A DNA stretch of 64,000 bases. Source: Stomoxys calcitrans (lineage: Eukaryota; Arthropoda; Insecta; Diptera; Muscidae). The stretch lies in assembly GCF_963082655.1 (NCBI RefSeq), contig NC_081552.1:121365458-121429457 (forward strand), in the 5' to 3' direction. Below, piece after piece: positions 45,340 through 58,868 of the stretch. Positions within the stretch are counted from its first letter, which is position 1, and each line of letters begins with the position of its first letter. Both the position numbers and the translations under genes were made by a program. The notes beneath the pieces are model-generated. The model had not been told where the DNA came from. It saw nothing but the letters and a program-made list of their open reading frames with translations, and did not search any database.

Positions 45340-46885
45340 CCTTACAGACTAATCTTAATCTTTTCTTGAAATTTTCACAGATGGTGCATAATGATCCCGT
45401 GGTGGTTTGGTTCAAAGCCAAAATAGGGTACTACATTTTTTGATATCTGAAGTGTGGACGAACCCTTCCCCTACCCAAATTTTCAGAAACGCCTGATCTC
45501 GGAGATGGGTGGTGCGACTTAAGCGAAATTTCGTATGTTCTCATATAGTACCCTAAAAATAAAAATTTGGTATCCGAATTTCGGATGGGGTACCTAGGGG
45601 GGCTGCTCCACCCTAAAACCTACCAAACATATATTTAGACCAATCACGACAATATGGGACTCAAATGAAAGGTATTCAGGATAAGAAAACGTATTTGATA
45701 TCCAATTGTCGGACCAAGTGTTAGGGGGACCACCCCAACCCCAAAACATCTCTAAATCGGACATATTTACCGACCATGGCAATATGGGACTCAAATGAAA
45801 GGTATTTGCGAGTAGATTACGAATCTGATATCCAAATGTGGGACCACGTTTCTGGGGGTCCACCCCTTCCCCAAAACACCCCCCAAACAGGACTTATTTA
45901 GTGACCATGGGAATATGGGGCTTAAATAAAAGGTATTTGAATGTAGAATACGAATCTGATATCTAAATATGGGACTAAGTGTTTGGGGGGCCGTCTCTCA
46001 ACAAAAACATCCCACAAGGGGGACAAATTTACGACTATAGCAATATGGGGCTCAAATGAAAGGTCTTTGGGAGTAAAGCACGAATTCGATATCAATATTC
46101 GGGAAAGTGTCTATGGCGCCAGCCCACCCCCACAACACCACCCAAATAGGAAGTATTTTCTGACTATTGCAAAATGAGGCTCAAATAAAAGGGATTTTAA
46201 AGTGGAACACGAGCCCGATATATATTTTCAAAGACAACTCACTGAGTGGCCGACATATTTGCTGACTTTTGCAATAAGGAGTTTAAATGAGATTAGAAAA
46301 CGAATTTGATATCCAATTTTGAGGGCAATGGGGTTTAAATAAATGATATGTAGATATATCAGAATAGATCACGTTGAATTTAGAGGTCCACCCCACTCCC
46401 CAAAAACACCCCTAAATCGGGCATATTTACTGACCATGACAATATGGGGTTAAATGAAAGGTACTGGGGGGAGAGCAAGATATTATACCCATTTTCGTGA
46501 CTAATTTTCTGGGGGTCTACCCCTTTCCCATGTGTTTGGGGGACGCCTCATCCTACAAACTCCTGTTAAACCAATGGCAATATGGGGTTTAAATAAATGG
46601 TATTTGAGAGAAGAGCACGATGCTGAAATTTTTCAGGGCCAAGTATCTTAGGAACCACCTCTCCCTCGAAAACACCACTAAATCAGACATCATGAGAATA
46701 TCGGGCTGAAATGAAGTATTTTAAGAATGGAGTACACCTTACATCCAAACTTAAATTCGTAGCGATATACTATTTTCGTAGCATGGTATTTCATTTAATC
46801 GTCGAACATAAATATTCCAACGAAACTTTTTTGTTCCATATAAAGTAAATGAAGGCGCGGCGGAGCGGGCCTGGGTCAGCTAGTC
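45340..46885 (-). repeat. Family C element, inverted
   Basis: The plus-strand left side has TTGAAATTTTCACAGATGG and GATCTCGGAGATGGGTGG. The right side ends GGCGCGGCGGAGCGGGCC then TGGGTCAGCTAGT, the reversed family start. Unit step is 130-131 bp (45666, 45796, 45927, 46057). The AAACGGCTGAACCG end piece is lost at the left. Confidence 0.8.
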
Positions 46886-47316
46886 TAGCATAAAAATGTA
46901 TTCCTTGTCTGTCTGTGTCTGAGGGGCAATCCCATACCTTCAAACCCCGCAGCAGGATACATATACCAATCGGGACAATATGAATATCAAATGAAAGGTT
47001 TTTAAATCTATATTAAAAAGCTGATATAACAATGTATTCCTTATTGTCCGAGGCGCCCCCACCACCCAAAAACCCCTCAACAAGACATATTTACCGAATG
47101 GGACAATATGGGTATGAAATGAAACGTGATTGAAAGTTGATTACACATTTGTTATAAGAATTTGGTCCAAAGTGTCTACGGGCCCTCTGTGGCAGGAGAG
47201 TACACTTTTTATCCTCAAATTGGGATAGACACAGGAGGACCTGCGGATCTTTAAAAATGTGGTATCCCAAGTGTTCGCTTTGAAATTTGATTTTAAATGT
47301 AGATAACCAATACAAA
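46886..47316 (-). repeat. Family C-like fragment, inverted
   Basis: GTCTGAGGGGCAATCCC, ATCGGGACAATATGAATATC and AATGAAAGGT blocks. The right half (about 47180-47316) is not assigned. Confidence 0.5.
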
Positions 47317-49002
47317 CAAGTAAAAAGGCGTTAAGTTCGGCTGGGCCAAACTTTGGATACCCACCACCTCGGGTATATATATAAACCACCTTTCGCCAAA
47401 TCAGTGGAAAAATGCATACCTTATGACCCCTAGCAGCTATAGAGAAATATGTTCCGATTTGGACCAAATACTAATAAGTACAAGTCATTGTTCATCTGTC
47501 TAAAACAAAATTTTGCTCTTTTTAGTAGCTATATCTAAAGATAAACCGCTCTGAACCATAAACAACACGGACGTCGAAAAGCCTAGCATACGTCACAGTG
47601 TCAAATTTCAGTGAAATCGGATTATAAAAGCGCCTTTTATTGGGCCAAGGCTTTTCATCGAGATATCGGTCTGAAGCGATTTCGATCAAGTTGGAGATAC
47701 ATGTCGAAGAGCCTAACACAACTCACTGTCCCAAATTTCGGCGAAATCGGACAATAAATGCGCCTTTTATGACCACAAAACCTTAAATCAAGAGATCGGT
47801 CTATATTGCAGCTATATCCAAATCTGTACCGATCTGAGCCAAATTGAAAAATAATATCGAAAGTTTTATCACAACTCACTGTCCCAAATTTCGGCGACAT
47901 CGGACAATAAATGCGCCTTTTATGGGCCCAATACCTTAAAGCGAGAGATCGTCTATATGGCAGCTATATCCAAATCTGAACCGATCAGTGCCAAATTGAG
48001 GAAAGATGTCGAAGGGCCTAAGGCCAAATTGAATTGAATTGGCCTAAGCCAAATTGAAAAATAATATCGAAAGTTTTACCACAACTCACTGTCCCAAATT
48101 TCGGCGACATCGGACAATAAATGCGCCTTTTATGGCCACAAAACCTTAAATCAAGAGATCGGTCTATATTGCAGCTATATCCAAATCTGTACCGATCTGA
48201 GCCAAATTGAAAAATAATATCGAAAGTTTTATCACAACTCACTGTCCCAAATTTCGGCGACATCGGACAATAAATGCGCCTTTTATGGGCTCAAAACCTT
48301 AAATCGAGAGATCGGTCTATATGGCAGCTATATCCAAATCTTAACCGATCTATGGCATATTGCAGGATTATGTCGAGGGGCTTAACTCAACTCACTGTCC
48401 TAAATTTCGGCGACATAGAAGATAAATGAGCATTTAATGGGCCCAAAACCTAAAATCGAGGGATCGGTCTATATGGCAGCTATATCCAAAACTGGACCGA
48501 TCTGCGCTAAATTAATGAGGGATTTCAAAGGGCCTAACACAATTTACTGTCCTAAATTTTAGCAAAATCGGATAATAAATGTGGCTTTTATGGGCCTAAG
48601 ACCCTAAATCGGAGGATCGGTCTATATGGCAGCTATATCCAAATCTGAACCGATCTGAGCCAAATTGACGAAGGATGTCGAAGAGCCTAACGCAACTCAC
48701 TGTCCCAAATTTCAGCAAAATCGGATAATAAATGTGGCTTTTATGGGCCTAAGACCCTAAATCGGAGGATCGGTCTATATGGCAGCTATATCCAAATCTA
48801 GACCAATCTGGTCCAAATTGACGAAGGATGTCCAGGGGCCTAACACAACTCACTGTCTCAAATTTGATCAAAATCGGATAATAAATGTGGCTTTTATGGG
48901 CTTTAGACCCTAAATCGGCGGATCGGATATGGATATTTCGATGTGTTGCAAACGGAATGATAAAATGAATATACCCCCATCTTTCGGTGATGGGTATAAA
49001 AA
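47317..49002 (-). mobile_element. Family A element, inverted, worn ends
   Basis: The 3' terminus CAAGTAAAAAGGCG is at 47317, with a damaged palindrome (GTTCGGCTGGGCCAAAC) and TACCCACCACC. Units follow to about 48925. The 5' end, on the plus strand GGTGATGGGTATAAAAAA, lies at about 48986-49002. Two near-identical runs (about 47817-47910 and 48174-48270) show a local duplication. The leader with the microsatellite is deleted. Confidence 0.75.
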
Positions 49003-49948
49003 ATTTAATTAGTGTGCATCTGAACGAGACCCCTAGCCCTGAATATCTTGATAGCCACCTTCAAAATGCTTGACTTTATAGTGGTCAAACAAAATCGTGG
49101 TCCAGCACGATTTCAGGGTCCGGCTTCTAAACTCCTTCACACCGGCCCTGTTTGCCTACTATGGCAATAAATAATAGGTATTTGATAGTAGAAAACGAAT
49201 TTGATATCCAATTTTGAGGCCAAGTCGTCTCAGCCCATAAACTCTTCCTAAACCTATGGCAATATTGGCTCAAATAAAAGAAATTTGAGAGTAGAGCTCG
49301 ATGCTCATATTTTTTCAGGGCTAAATGCGTGGTTGGTCGCCCCACCCTACATAAACTTCAAACTGGACATATTTGTGGATTATAGCAAAAGGGGGCTCAA
49401 ATCTGACATCTGTTTTATGGTCAAGTTTTTCAGGGACGTCCCACCGTATAAACTCCCCCTAAACCACTCCTATATGCCGACTATAGAAATGTTTAGCTCA
49501 AATGTGGTTTTTAGGGGTTGGACCCTCCCCCTTACCCTAAAATACGACCCCAAAGTAAAAGTGATCCGATCGGGACAATATGGGATTCAAATGAAAGGTA
49601 TTCAGGAGTAGACCACGAATTTCATATTAAAAATTGGATCCAAGTAACTGGGGGGCCGCCCCGACCCCAAAACGGCCTAAAATAGGTTTATTGGACGATA
49701 ATGACAATATGGGACTCGAATGAAAGAAAAGGCTTTTTAGTTTGTTAATATTGAAAGGGGTCGGACCCTCCCCCGTTGCCCCAAAAACACTACTTAAAAT
49801 CAAAAGTGGACCGATAGGGACAATATGGGTATCAAATGAAAGGTATTGGGGAGTAGAATACGAATATGGTATTATAAGTTGGCAGTGTGGCGCACAACCC
49901 TCATATAAACGCCCTCCACGAAACGGCTGTGCACACCAATCATGACAA
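49003..49948 (-). repeat. Family C units, inverted fragment
   Basis: Repeated ACAATATGGGATTCAAATG and AAATGAAAGGTATT blocks. No terminal motif is visible. Confidence 0.6.
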
Positions 49949-49984
49949 TATGGGGTTAAATCAAAGGTATAAGGTTGTGAACTG

Positions 49985-50434
49985 CGAATCTGATCTGATT
50001 ATTCTGCTCATATATCTAGCGGACCACCTCACGCCAAAACAGTCGATCAATTATTGTGACCTAACGGGACACTCGGTGATTTAGTTAATGTATCCGAACA
50101 CAAATAAATACAGGCCACCATAGCCCCGAAATTGTGACGTTCAGCGTGATAATAGGAATTGCAAACCTTAACGTTAAAGTTGCAACCATTTTTAGCTTAT
50201 TGATAGACAGAACCAAATGACGTGTTGCTGGGCAACACTTCTTTGTTCAAAAGTCTTACATGGTTTAATAGTAAGAACTATCGCCACTGCACCAAATATA
50301 TAGACATATTAGTAGTAATCGTTTAACATGGCAATTAGATTTCATTATTTTTCAAAAACGCCAGATCTCGGAGATGGGAATGGCGATTAAAGCTAAATGG
50401 TGTTTGCACACTAACAGCGACCTAAAAATAAAAA
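49985..50434. other. Mostly unassigned DNA (dup 2, unit 1)
   Basis: Unique-looking text (e.g. GACGTGTTGCTGGGCAACAC) with a short family C scrap at about 50350-50395 (CGCCAGATCTCGGAGATGGG). GGCCACCATAGCCCCG near 50105 only weakly resembles the SINE start. The twin is 54517-54966. Confidence 0.4.
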
Positions 50435-51265
50435 AAGTAAAAGCATGATAAGTTCGGCCGGGCCGAATCTTGTATACCCTCCACCATGGATCGCATTTGT
50501 CGAGTTCTTTTCCCGACATCTCTTCTTAGGCAAAAATGATATCAGAAAAGATTTGCTCTGCTATTAGAGCGATATCAAGATAGGGTCCGATTTGGACCAC
50601 AATTAAATTATATCTTGGAGACCTGTGTAAAATGTCAGCCAATTCGAATAAGAATTGCGCCCTTTGGGGGCTTAAGAAGTAAAATAGAGAGATCGATTTA
50701 TATGGGAGTTGTATCGGGCTATAGACCGATTCAGACCATAATTAACACGTATGTCGATGGTCATGAGAGGATCCGTCGTACAAAATTTCAGGCAAATCGG
50801 ATGTTAATTGCGACCTCTAGAGGCTCAAGTAGTCAAGATCCCAGATCGGTTTATATGGCAGCTATATCGGGTTATGAACCGATTTGAACCTTATTTGACA
50901 CAGTTGTTGAAAGTAAGAATAAAATACTTCATGCGAAATTTCAGCCAAATCGGATAAGAATTGCGCCCTCTAGAAGTTCAAAAATTCAAGTCCCCAGATC
51001 TGTTTATATGACAGCTATATCAGGTTATGAACCGATTTGAACCGTACTTGGCACAGTTGCTGGATATCATAACAACACGTCCTGCAAAATTTCATTCCAA
51101 TCGGATAAGAATTGCGCCCTCTAGAGGCTCAAAAAGTCAAGACCCACGATCGGTTTATATGGCAGATCAAGAATATATATACTTTATGGGGTCTCAGACG
51201 AATATTTCGAGTAGTTACAAACAGAAATTAGTATACCCCCCATCCTATGGTGGAGGGTATAAAAA
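50435..51265 (-). mobile_element. Family B element, inverted (dup 2, unit 1)
   Basis: The tail is near 50435, then palindrome GTTCGGCCGGGCCGAATC and TACCCTCCACCATGG. After about four units it jumps straight to ATATATACTTTATGGGGTC and the 5' end, plus strand ATGGTGGAGGGTATAAAAA at 51247-51265. The GTCCG microsatellite leader is deleted. Confidence 0.8.
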
Positions 51266-51711
51266 GTGGTATCAAAACTTAGGGTGGGGTGCCTAAGAGG
51301 TCCGCCCACCCCCAAAACCCGGCAAACGGATTTATAGACCAATCACTACAACATGGGACTCAAATTAAAGATATTTGAGAGTATAAAACTAATCTGATAT
51401 CCAGTTGTATAACTAAGTGTTTCGTGGGTCACCCCAACCCCATAAATCGGACATATTTACCGACAATGGCAATATGGATCTTAAACGAAAGGTCTTCGGG
51501 AATAGAGCACAAAGGTCCACCACACCCCAAGAAGGACTTTTACTTACCATTGCAATGTGAGGTTTAAATAAGAGGTACTTGAGTGTAGAAAAATCCATAG
51601 GAAAATTGGAATACATTTTCAACGACAATTACGCAGAAATGTTCAAATTTAGTGTACTCCTCTCCAACATAGCATAATCGGGCACCGCATAGCGGGCCGG
51701 GCTCAGCTAGT
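51266..51711 (-). repeat. Family C end fragment, inverted (dup 2, unit 1)
   Basis: Reversed units ending GGGCCGGGCTCAGCTAGT, the reversed start of family C. Confidence 0.7.
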
Positions 51712-51715
51712 CATA

Positions 51716-52089
51716 TATATATAGACATCAATTTGTGTTTCTTTGTCGGTTTGTTTGTTTGTATGACTCAAAAACGGCTGAACCGACATTCTCGAAATTT
51801 TCACCGGCACAATGATTCCGTGGTGAAAATAGGGTACTAAATTTGTTTATATCTGAAGGGGGAGCGGACCCTTCCCCTTACCCTAATTCTCAGAAACGCT
51901 AGATCTCGGAGATGGATGGTGCGATTTAAGCGAATTTTGTGTGCTCTCTTAAAGTAACCTAAAAATAAAAATTTGGTATCCGAAATTCGGATAGGGTACC
52001 TAGGGGGCCAGCCCCCCTCAAAACCTACCTAATATATATATAGACCAATAATAACAATATGGGACTCAAATGAAAGGTATTATAAGAGT
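51716..52089 (-). repeat. Family C 3' end, inverted (dup 2, unit 1)
   Basis: AGACATCAATTTGTGTTTC, GTTTGTTTGTTTG, AAAACGGCTGAACCGACA, then GAGATGGATGGTGCGATT. It lies next to the start of the previous copy, so two C copies are head to tail across a TATATATATA link. Confidence 0.7.
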
Positions 52090-53418
52090 AAAACCAGTGA
52101 AAAATGCATACCTTATGCTCCATAGCAGCTCTATAGATATCATCCGATTTAGACCAAATGCTTATAAGTACAAGTCATTGTTCAACCGAGAGATCGGTCT
52201 TATGGCAGCTATATCCAAATCTGGACCGATCTGAGCCAAATAGAAGACAAATATCGAAGGGCCCAACACAAGTCATTGTCCCAAATTTCGGCGACATCGG
52301 ACAATAAATGCGCTTTTTATGGGCCCAAAACCTTAAATCGAGAGATCGGTCTATATGGCAGCTATATCCAAATCTGAACCGATCAGGGCCAAATAGAAGA
52401 AAGATGTTGAAGGGCGTAAGGCAAATCACTGTCCCAAATTTCAGCAAAATCGGATAATAAATGTGGCTTTTATGGGCCTAAGACCATAAATCGGAGGATC
52501 GGTCTATATGGCAGCTTTATCCAAATTTGGACCGATCTGGGCCAAATTGACGAAGGATGTCGAAGGGCTCAACACAACTTACTGTCTCAAATTTCAGCAA
52601 GATCGGATAATAAATGTGGCTTTTATGGGACTTAGACCCTAAATCGGATGATCGGTCTATATGGCAGCTATATCCAAATCTGGACCGATCTGAGCCAAAT
52701 TGACGGAGGATGTCGAAGGGCTCAACGCAACTCACTGTCCCAAATTTCAGCAAAATCGGATAATAAATGTGGCTTTTAGGGGCCTAAAACCATAAATCGG
52801 AGGATCGGTCTATATGGCAGCTATATCCAAATTTGGACCGATCTGCACCAAATTGACGAAGGATGACGAAGGGCTCAACGCAATTCACTGTCCCAAATTT
52901 TAGTAAAATCGGATAATAATTGTGGCTTTTATGGGCCTAAGACCATAAATCGGAGGATCGGTCTATATGGCAGCTATATCCAAATTTGAACCGATCTAGG
53001 CCAAATTGACGAAGGATATCGAAGGGCTCAACGCAACTCACTGTCCCAAATTTCAGCAAAATCGGATAATAAATGTGGCTTTTATGGGCCTAAGACCCTA
53101 AATCGGCCGATCGGTCTATATGGGGGCTATATCAAGATATAGTCCGATATAGCCCATCTTCGAACTTAACCTGCTTATGGACAAAAAAAGAATCTGTGCA
53201 AAATTTCAGCTCAATATCTCTATTTTTAAAGGCTGTAGCGTGATTTCAACAGACAGACGGACAGACGGACAGACGGACGGACATGTCTAGATCGTCTTAG
53301 ATTTTTACGCTGATCAAGAATATATATACTTTATAGGGTCGGAAATGGATATTTCGATGTGTTGCAAACGGAATGACAAAATGAATATACCCCCATCCTT
53401 CGGTGGTGGGTATAAAAA
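52090..53418 (-). mobile_element. Family A element, inverted, 3' end lost (dup 2, unit 1)
   Basis: It enters at CCAGTGAAAAATGCATACC just inside the normal 3' end, so palindrome and tail are missing. About six 153-bp units, a leader with a GACGGACAGACGGACAG microsatellite at about 53253-53281, and 5' end GGTGGTGGGTATAAAAA at about 53402-53418. Confidence 0.8.
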
Positions 53419-54335
53419 GTACCTGATAGTAGGACGTCTGATAGTAGAATACGAATTTGGTATCCAAATGTGGCACCAAGTTTCTGGGGGTGCACCCCCT
53501 ACGCAAAACACCCCCCCAAAAACAGTATTTTTTCTGATCATGGCAATATGAGGCTCAAATAAAAGGTATTTAAGTGTAGAATACGAATCTGATATCAAAA
53601 TGTTGGACCAAGGGCAGCCCCTTCCAACAAAAACCCCCAAAGAGGACAAATTTATTACAATAGCAATGTGGGGCTCAATTGAAAGGTCTTTGGGAGTAAA
53701 GCACGAATCTGATATCAATTTTCAGGAAAAAGTGTGTGCACCACACCCCCAAAACAACACCCATATAGGACGTATTTGCCGACCATTCCAATATGGGACT
53801 GTAAAAAGAAGTATTTTAGAGTAGAACACGAATCTGATATATATTTTCAGGGCCAAGTCATTGAACGGCCTCCCATCCTCCATAACACCCCCGAAACCGG
53901 TCATATTTGCTGACTATGGAAGTATGGAGCCCAAATGAAAGGTATTTGGGAGTAGACTACGAATCTGATATCAACATTTGGGACCAACTGCCTAGGGGAC
54001 GTGCCACCCCTACAACCACACCCAAATAGGACGTATTTGCTCACCATGACAATTTTGGGACTTAATGGAGGTGAACCTCGATATTGATAGTTTTTAGGGC
54101 CCAAACCCTAAACCTGACATATTTGCTGACTTTAGCTATAAGGAGTTTAAATGAAAGGTATTTGAGATTAAAAAACGAATTTGATATCCAATTTTGAGAC
54201 TAATGGCAATATGGGGTTCAAATAAATAAAATATTTTCAGGGCTAAGTGTTTTGGGGGACCAGCCCACTTCCCAAAACCCCCCTAAATCGGGCAAATTTA
54301 CCAACTACGTCAATGTGAGGCTCAAATAAAAGGTA
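53419..54335 (-). repeat. Family C units, inverted (dup 2, unit 1)
   Basis: About seven reversed C units (AAATGAAAGGTATTTGGG, ACGAATCTGATATCAA). No end motifs. Confidence 0.7.
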
Positions 54336-54476
54336 TTGGGGGTCTACCCAATAGAGACAGAGAAGGCTCACAGATGTTGGGCACTATGTAGATGGGCCGT
54401 AGGCTCGAAATGGTGCCTGAATCCTAGGATAGTTCACTGGCTCTACAGGGGCGTGATTAGACCAATACTTACTTAC
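54336..54476 (+). pseudogene. LOA-type ORF2 scrap (dup 2, unit 1)
   Basis: The frame reads KAHRCWALCRWAVGSKW, IVHWLYRGVIRPI, the segment between RT and RNase H of LOA/I-group LINEs. It is cut at the duplication joint; the longer twin is 58869-59084. Confidence 0.8.
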
Positions 54477-54966
54477 TTACTATGGGGTTAAATCAAAGGT
54501 ATAAGGTTGTGAACTGCGAATCTGATCTGATTATTCTGCTCATATATCTAGCGGACCACCTCACGCCAAAACAGTCGATCAATTATTGTGACCTAACGGG
54601 ACACTCGGTGATTTAGTTAATGTATCCGAACACAAATAAATACAGGCCACCATAGCCCCGAAATTGTGACGTTCAGCGTGATAATAGGAATTGCAAACCT
54701 TAACGTTAAAGTTGCAACCATTTTTAGCTTATTGATAGACAGAACCAAATGACGTGTTGCTGGGCAACACTTCTTTGTTCAAAAGTCTTACATGGTTTAA
54801 TAGTAAGAACTATCGCCACTGCACCAAATATATAGACATATTAGTAGTAATCGTTTAACATGGCAATTAGATTTCATTATTTTTCAAAAACGCCAGATCT
54901 CGGAGATGGGAATGGCGATTAAAGCTAAATGGTGTTTGCACACTAACAGCGACCTAAAAATAAAAA

Positions 54967-55798
54967 AAGTAAAAGCATGATAAGTTCGGCCGGGCCGAAT
55001 CTTGTATACCCTCCACCATGGATCGCATTTGTCGAGTTCTTTTCCCGACATCTCTTCTTAGGCAAAAAATGATATCAGAAAAGATTTGCTCTGCTATTAG
55101 AGCGATATCAAGATAGGGTCCGATTTGGACCACAATTAAATTATATCTTGGAGACCTGTGTAAAATGTCAGCCAATTCGAATAAGAATTGCGCCCTTTGG
55201 GGGCTTAAGAAGTAAAATAGAGAGATCGATTTATATGGGAGTTGTATCGGGCTATAGACCGATTCAGACCATAATTAACACGTATGTCGATGGTCATGAG
55301 AGGATCCGTCCTACAAAATTTCAGGCAAATCGGATGTTAATTGCGACCTCTAGAGGCTCAAGTAGTCAAGATCCCAGATCGGTTTATATGGCAGCTATAT
55401 CGGGTTATGAACCGATTTGAACCTTATTTGACACAGTTGTTGAAAGTAAGAATAAAATACTTCATGCGAAATTTCAGCCAAATCGGATAAGAATTGCGCC
55501 CTCTAGAAGTTCAAAAATTCAAGTCCCCAGATCTGTTTATATGACAGCTATATCAGGTTATGAACCGATTTGAACCGTACTTGGCACAGTTGCTGGATAT
55601 CATAACAACACGTCCTGCAAAATTTCATTCCAATCGGATAAGAATTGCGCCCTCTAGAGGCTCAAAAAGTCAAGACCCACGATCGGTTTATATGGCAGAT
55701 CAAGAATATATATACTTTATGGGGTCTCAGACGAATATTTCGAGTAGTTACAAACAGAAATTAGTATACCCCCCATCCTATGGTGGAGGGTATAAAAA
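54967..55798 (-). mobile_element. Family B element, inverted (dup 2, unit 2)
   Basis: Twin of 50435-51265, with one extra A in the A-run near 55061. Confidence 0.8.
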
Positions 55799-56244
55799 GT
55801 GGTATCAAAACTTAGGGTGGGGTGCCTAAGAGGTCCGCCCACCCCCAAAACCCGGCAAACGGATTTATAGACCAATCACTACAACATGGGACTCAAATTA
55901 AAGATATTTGAGAGTATAAAACTAATCTGATATCCAGTTGTATAACTAAGTGTTTCGTGGGTCACCCCAACCCCATAAATCGGACATATTTACCGACAAT
56001 GGCAATATGGATCTTAAACGAAAGGTCTTCGGGAATAGAGCACAAAGGTCCACCACACCCCAAGAAGGACTTTTACTTACCATTGCAATGTGAGGTTTAA
56101 ATAAGAGGTACTTGAGTGTAGAAAAATCCATAGGAAAATTGGAATACATTTTCAACGACAATTACGCAGAAATGTTCAAATTTAGTGTACTCCTCTCCAA
56201 CATAGCATAATCGGGCACCGCATAGCGGGCCGGGCTCAGCTAGT
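55799..56244 (-). repeat. Family C end fragment, inverted (dup 2, unit 2)
   Basis: Twin of 51266-51711. Confidence 0.7.
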
Positions 56245-56248
56245 CATA

Positions 56249-56622
56249 TATATATAGACATCAATTTGTGTTTCTTTGTCGGTTTGTTTGTTTGTATGAC
56301 TCAAAAACGGCTGAACCGACATTCTCGAAATTTTCACCGGCACAATGATTCCGTGGTGAAAATAGGGTACTAAATTTGTTTATATCTGAAGGGGGAGCGG
56401 ACCCTTCCCCTTACCCTAATTCTCAGAAACGCTAGATCTCGGAGATGGATGGTGCGATTTAAGCGAATTTTGTGTGCTCTCTTAAAGTAACCTAAAAATA
56501 AAAATTTGGTATCCGAAATTCGGATAGGGTACCTAGGGGGCCAGCCCCCCTCAAAACCTACCTAATATATATATAGACCAATAATAACAATATGGGACTC
56601 AAATGAAAGGTATTATAAGAGT
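56249..56622 (-). repeat. Family C 3' end, inverted (dup 2, unit 2)
   Basis: Twin of 51716-52089. Confidence 0.7.
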
Positions 56623-57951
56623 AAAACCAGTGAAAAATGCATACCTTATGCTCCATAGCAGCTCTATAGATATCATCCGATTTAGACCAAATGCTTATAA
56701 GTACAAGTCATTGTTCAACCGAGAGATCGGTCTTATGGCAGCTATATCCAAATCTGGACCGATCTGAGCCAAATAGAAGACAAATATCGAAGGGCCCAAC
56801 ACAAGTCATTGTCCCAAATTTCGGCGACATCGGACAATAAATGCGCTTTTTATGGGCCCAAAACCTTAAATCGAGAGATCGGTCTATATGGCAGCTATAT
56901 CCAAATCTGAACCGATCAGGGCCAAATAGAAGAAAGATGTTGAAGGGCGTAAGGCAAATCACTGTCCCAAATTTCAGCAAAATCGGATAATAAATGTGGC
57001 TTTTATGGGCCTAAGACCATAAATCGGAGGATCGGTCTATATGGCAGCTTTATCCAAATTTGGACCGATCTGGGCCAAATTGACGAAGGATGTCGAAGGG
57101 CTCAACACAACTTACTGTCTCAAATTTCAGCAAGATCGGATAATAAATGTGGCTTTTATGGGACTTAGACCCTAAATCGGATGATCGGTCTATATGGCAG
57201 CTATATCCAAATCTGGACCGATCTGAGCCAAATTGACGGAGGATGTCGAAGGGCTCAACGCAACTCACTGTCCCAAATTTCAGCAAAATCGGATAATAAA
57301 TGTGGCTTTTAGGGGCCTAAAACCATAAATCGGAGGATCGGTCTATATGGCAGCTATATCCAAATTTGGACCGATCTGCACCAAATTGACGAAGGATGAC
57401 GAAGGGCTCAACGCAATTCACTGTCCCAAATTTTAGTAAAATCGGATAATAATTGTGGCTTTTATGGGCCTAAGACCATAAATCGGAGGATCGGTCTATA
57501 TGGCAGCTATATCCAAATTTGAACCGATCTAGGCCAAATTGACGAAGGATATCGAAGGGCTCAACGCAACTCACTGTCCCAAATTTCAGCAAAATCGGAT
57601 AATAAATGTGGCTTTTATGGGCCTAAGACCCTAAATCGGCCGATCGGTCTATATGGGGGCTATATCAAGATATAGTCCGATATAGCCCATCTTCGAACTT
57701 AACCTGCTTATGGACAAAAAAAGAATCTGTGCAAAATTTCAGCTCAATATCTCTATTTTTAAAGGCTGTAGCGTGATTTCAACAGACAGACGGACAGACG
57801 GACAGACGGACGGACATGTCTAGATCGTCTTAGATTTTTACGCTGATCAAGAATATATATACTTTATAGGGTCGGAAATGGATATTTCGATGTGTTGCAA
57901 ACGGAATGACAAAATGAATATACCCCCATCCTTCGGTGGTGGGTATAAAAA
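56623..57951 (-). mobile_element. Family A element, inverted, 3' end lost (dup 2, unit 2)
   Basis: Twin of 52090-53418, with the same number of core units, unlike the A array of duplication 1. Confidence 0.8.
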
Positions 57952-58868
57952 GTACCTGATAGTAGGACGTCTGATAGTAGAATACGAATTTGGTATCCAA
58001 ATGTGGCACCAAGTTTCTGGGGGTGCACCCCCTACGCAAAACACCCCCCCAAAAACAGTATTTTTTCTGATCATGGCAATATGAGGCTCAAATAAAAGGT
58101 ATTTAAGTGTAGAATACGAATCTGATATCAAAATGTTGGACCAAGGGCAGCCCCTTCCAACAAAAACCCCCAAAGAGGACAAATTTATTACAATAGCAAT
58201 GTGGGGCTCAATTGAAAGGTCTTTGGGAGTAAAGCACGAATCTGATATCAATTTTCAGGAAAAAGTGTGTGCACCACACCCCCAAAACAACACCCATATA
58301 GGACGTATTTGCCGACCATTCCAATATGGGACTGTAAAAAGAAGTATTTTAGAGTAGAACACGAATCTGATATATATTTTCAGGGCCAAGTCATTGAACG
58401 GCCTCCCATCCTCCATAACACCCCCGAAACCGGTCATATTTGCTGACTATGGAAGTATGGAGCCCAAATGAAAGGTATTTGGGAGTAGACTACGAATCTG
58501 ATATCAACATTTGGGACCAACTGCCTAGGGGACGTGCCACCCCTACAACCACACCCAAATAGGACGTATTTGCTCACCATGACAATTTTGGGACTTAATG
58601 GAGGTGAACCTCGATATTGATAGTTTTTAGGGCCCAAACCCTAAACCTGACATATTTGCTGACTTTAGCTATAAGGAGTTTAAATGAAAGGTATTTGAGA
58701 TTAAAAAACGAATTTGATATCCAATTTTGAGACTAATGGCAATATGGGGTTCAAATAAATAAAATATTTTCAGGGCTAAGTGTTTTGGGGGACCAGCCCA
58801 CTTCCCAAAACCCCCCTAAATCGGGCAAATTTACCAACTACGTCAATGTGAGGCTCAAATAAAAGGTA
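57952..58868 (-). repeat. Family C units, inverted (dup 2, unit 2)
   Basis: Twin of 53419-54335. Confidence 0.7.

Larger units (their letters stand above)
49949..54476 (+). repeat. Tandem duplication 2, unit 1 (4.53 kb)
   Basis: From TATGGGGTTAAATC at 49949 the sequence repeats from 54481 at an offset of 4,532 then 4,533 bp, changing at a one-base A-run difference (about 50529 against 55061). I saw only one substitution besides that (about 50774). The copies join through CTTACTTAC, four extra bases TTAC, then TATGGGG. Confidence 0.95.

Noticed and set aside
50095..50150. A fourth SINE copy (GGCCACCATAGCCCCG)
   Set aside because: The match is limited to the first bases; the B box and body are absent.
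53314..53718. 134-residue frame repeated identically at 57847-58251
   Set aside because: It crosses the family A/C boundary and is identical only because of the tandem duplication. No domain or start context.
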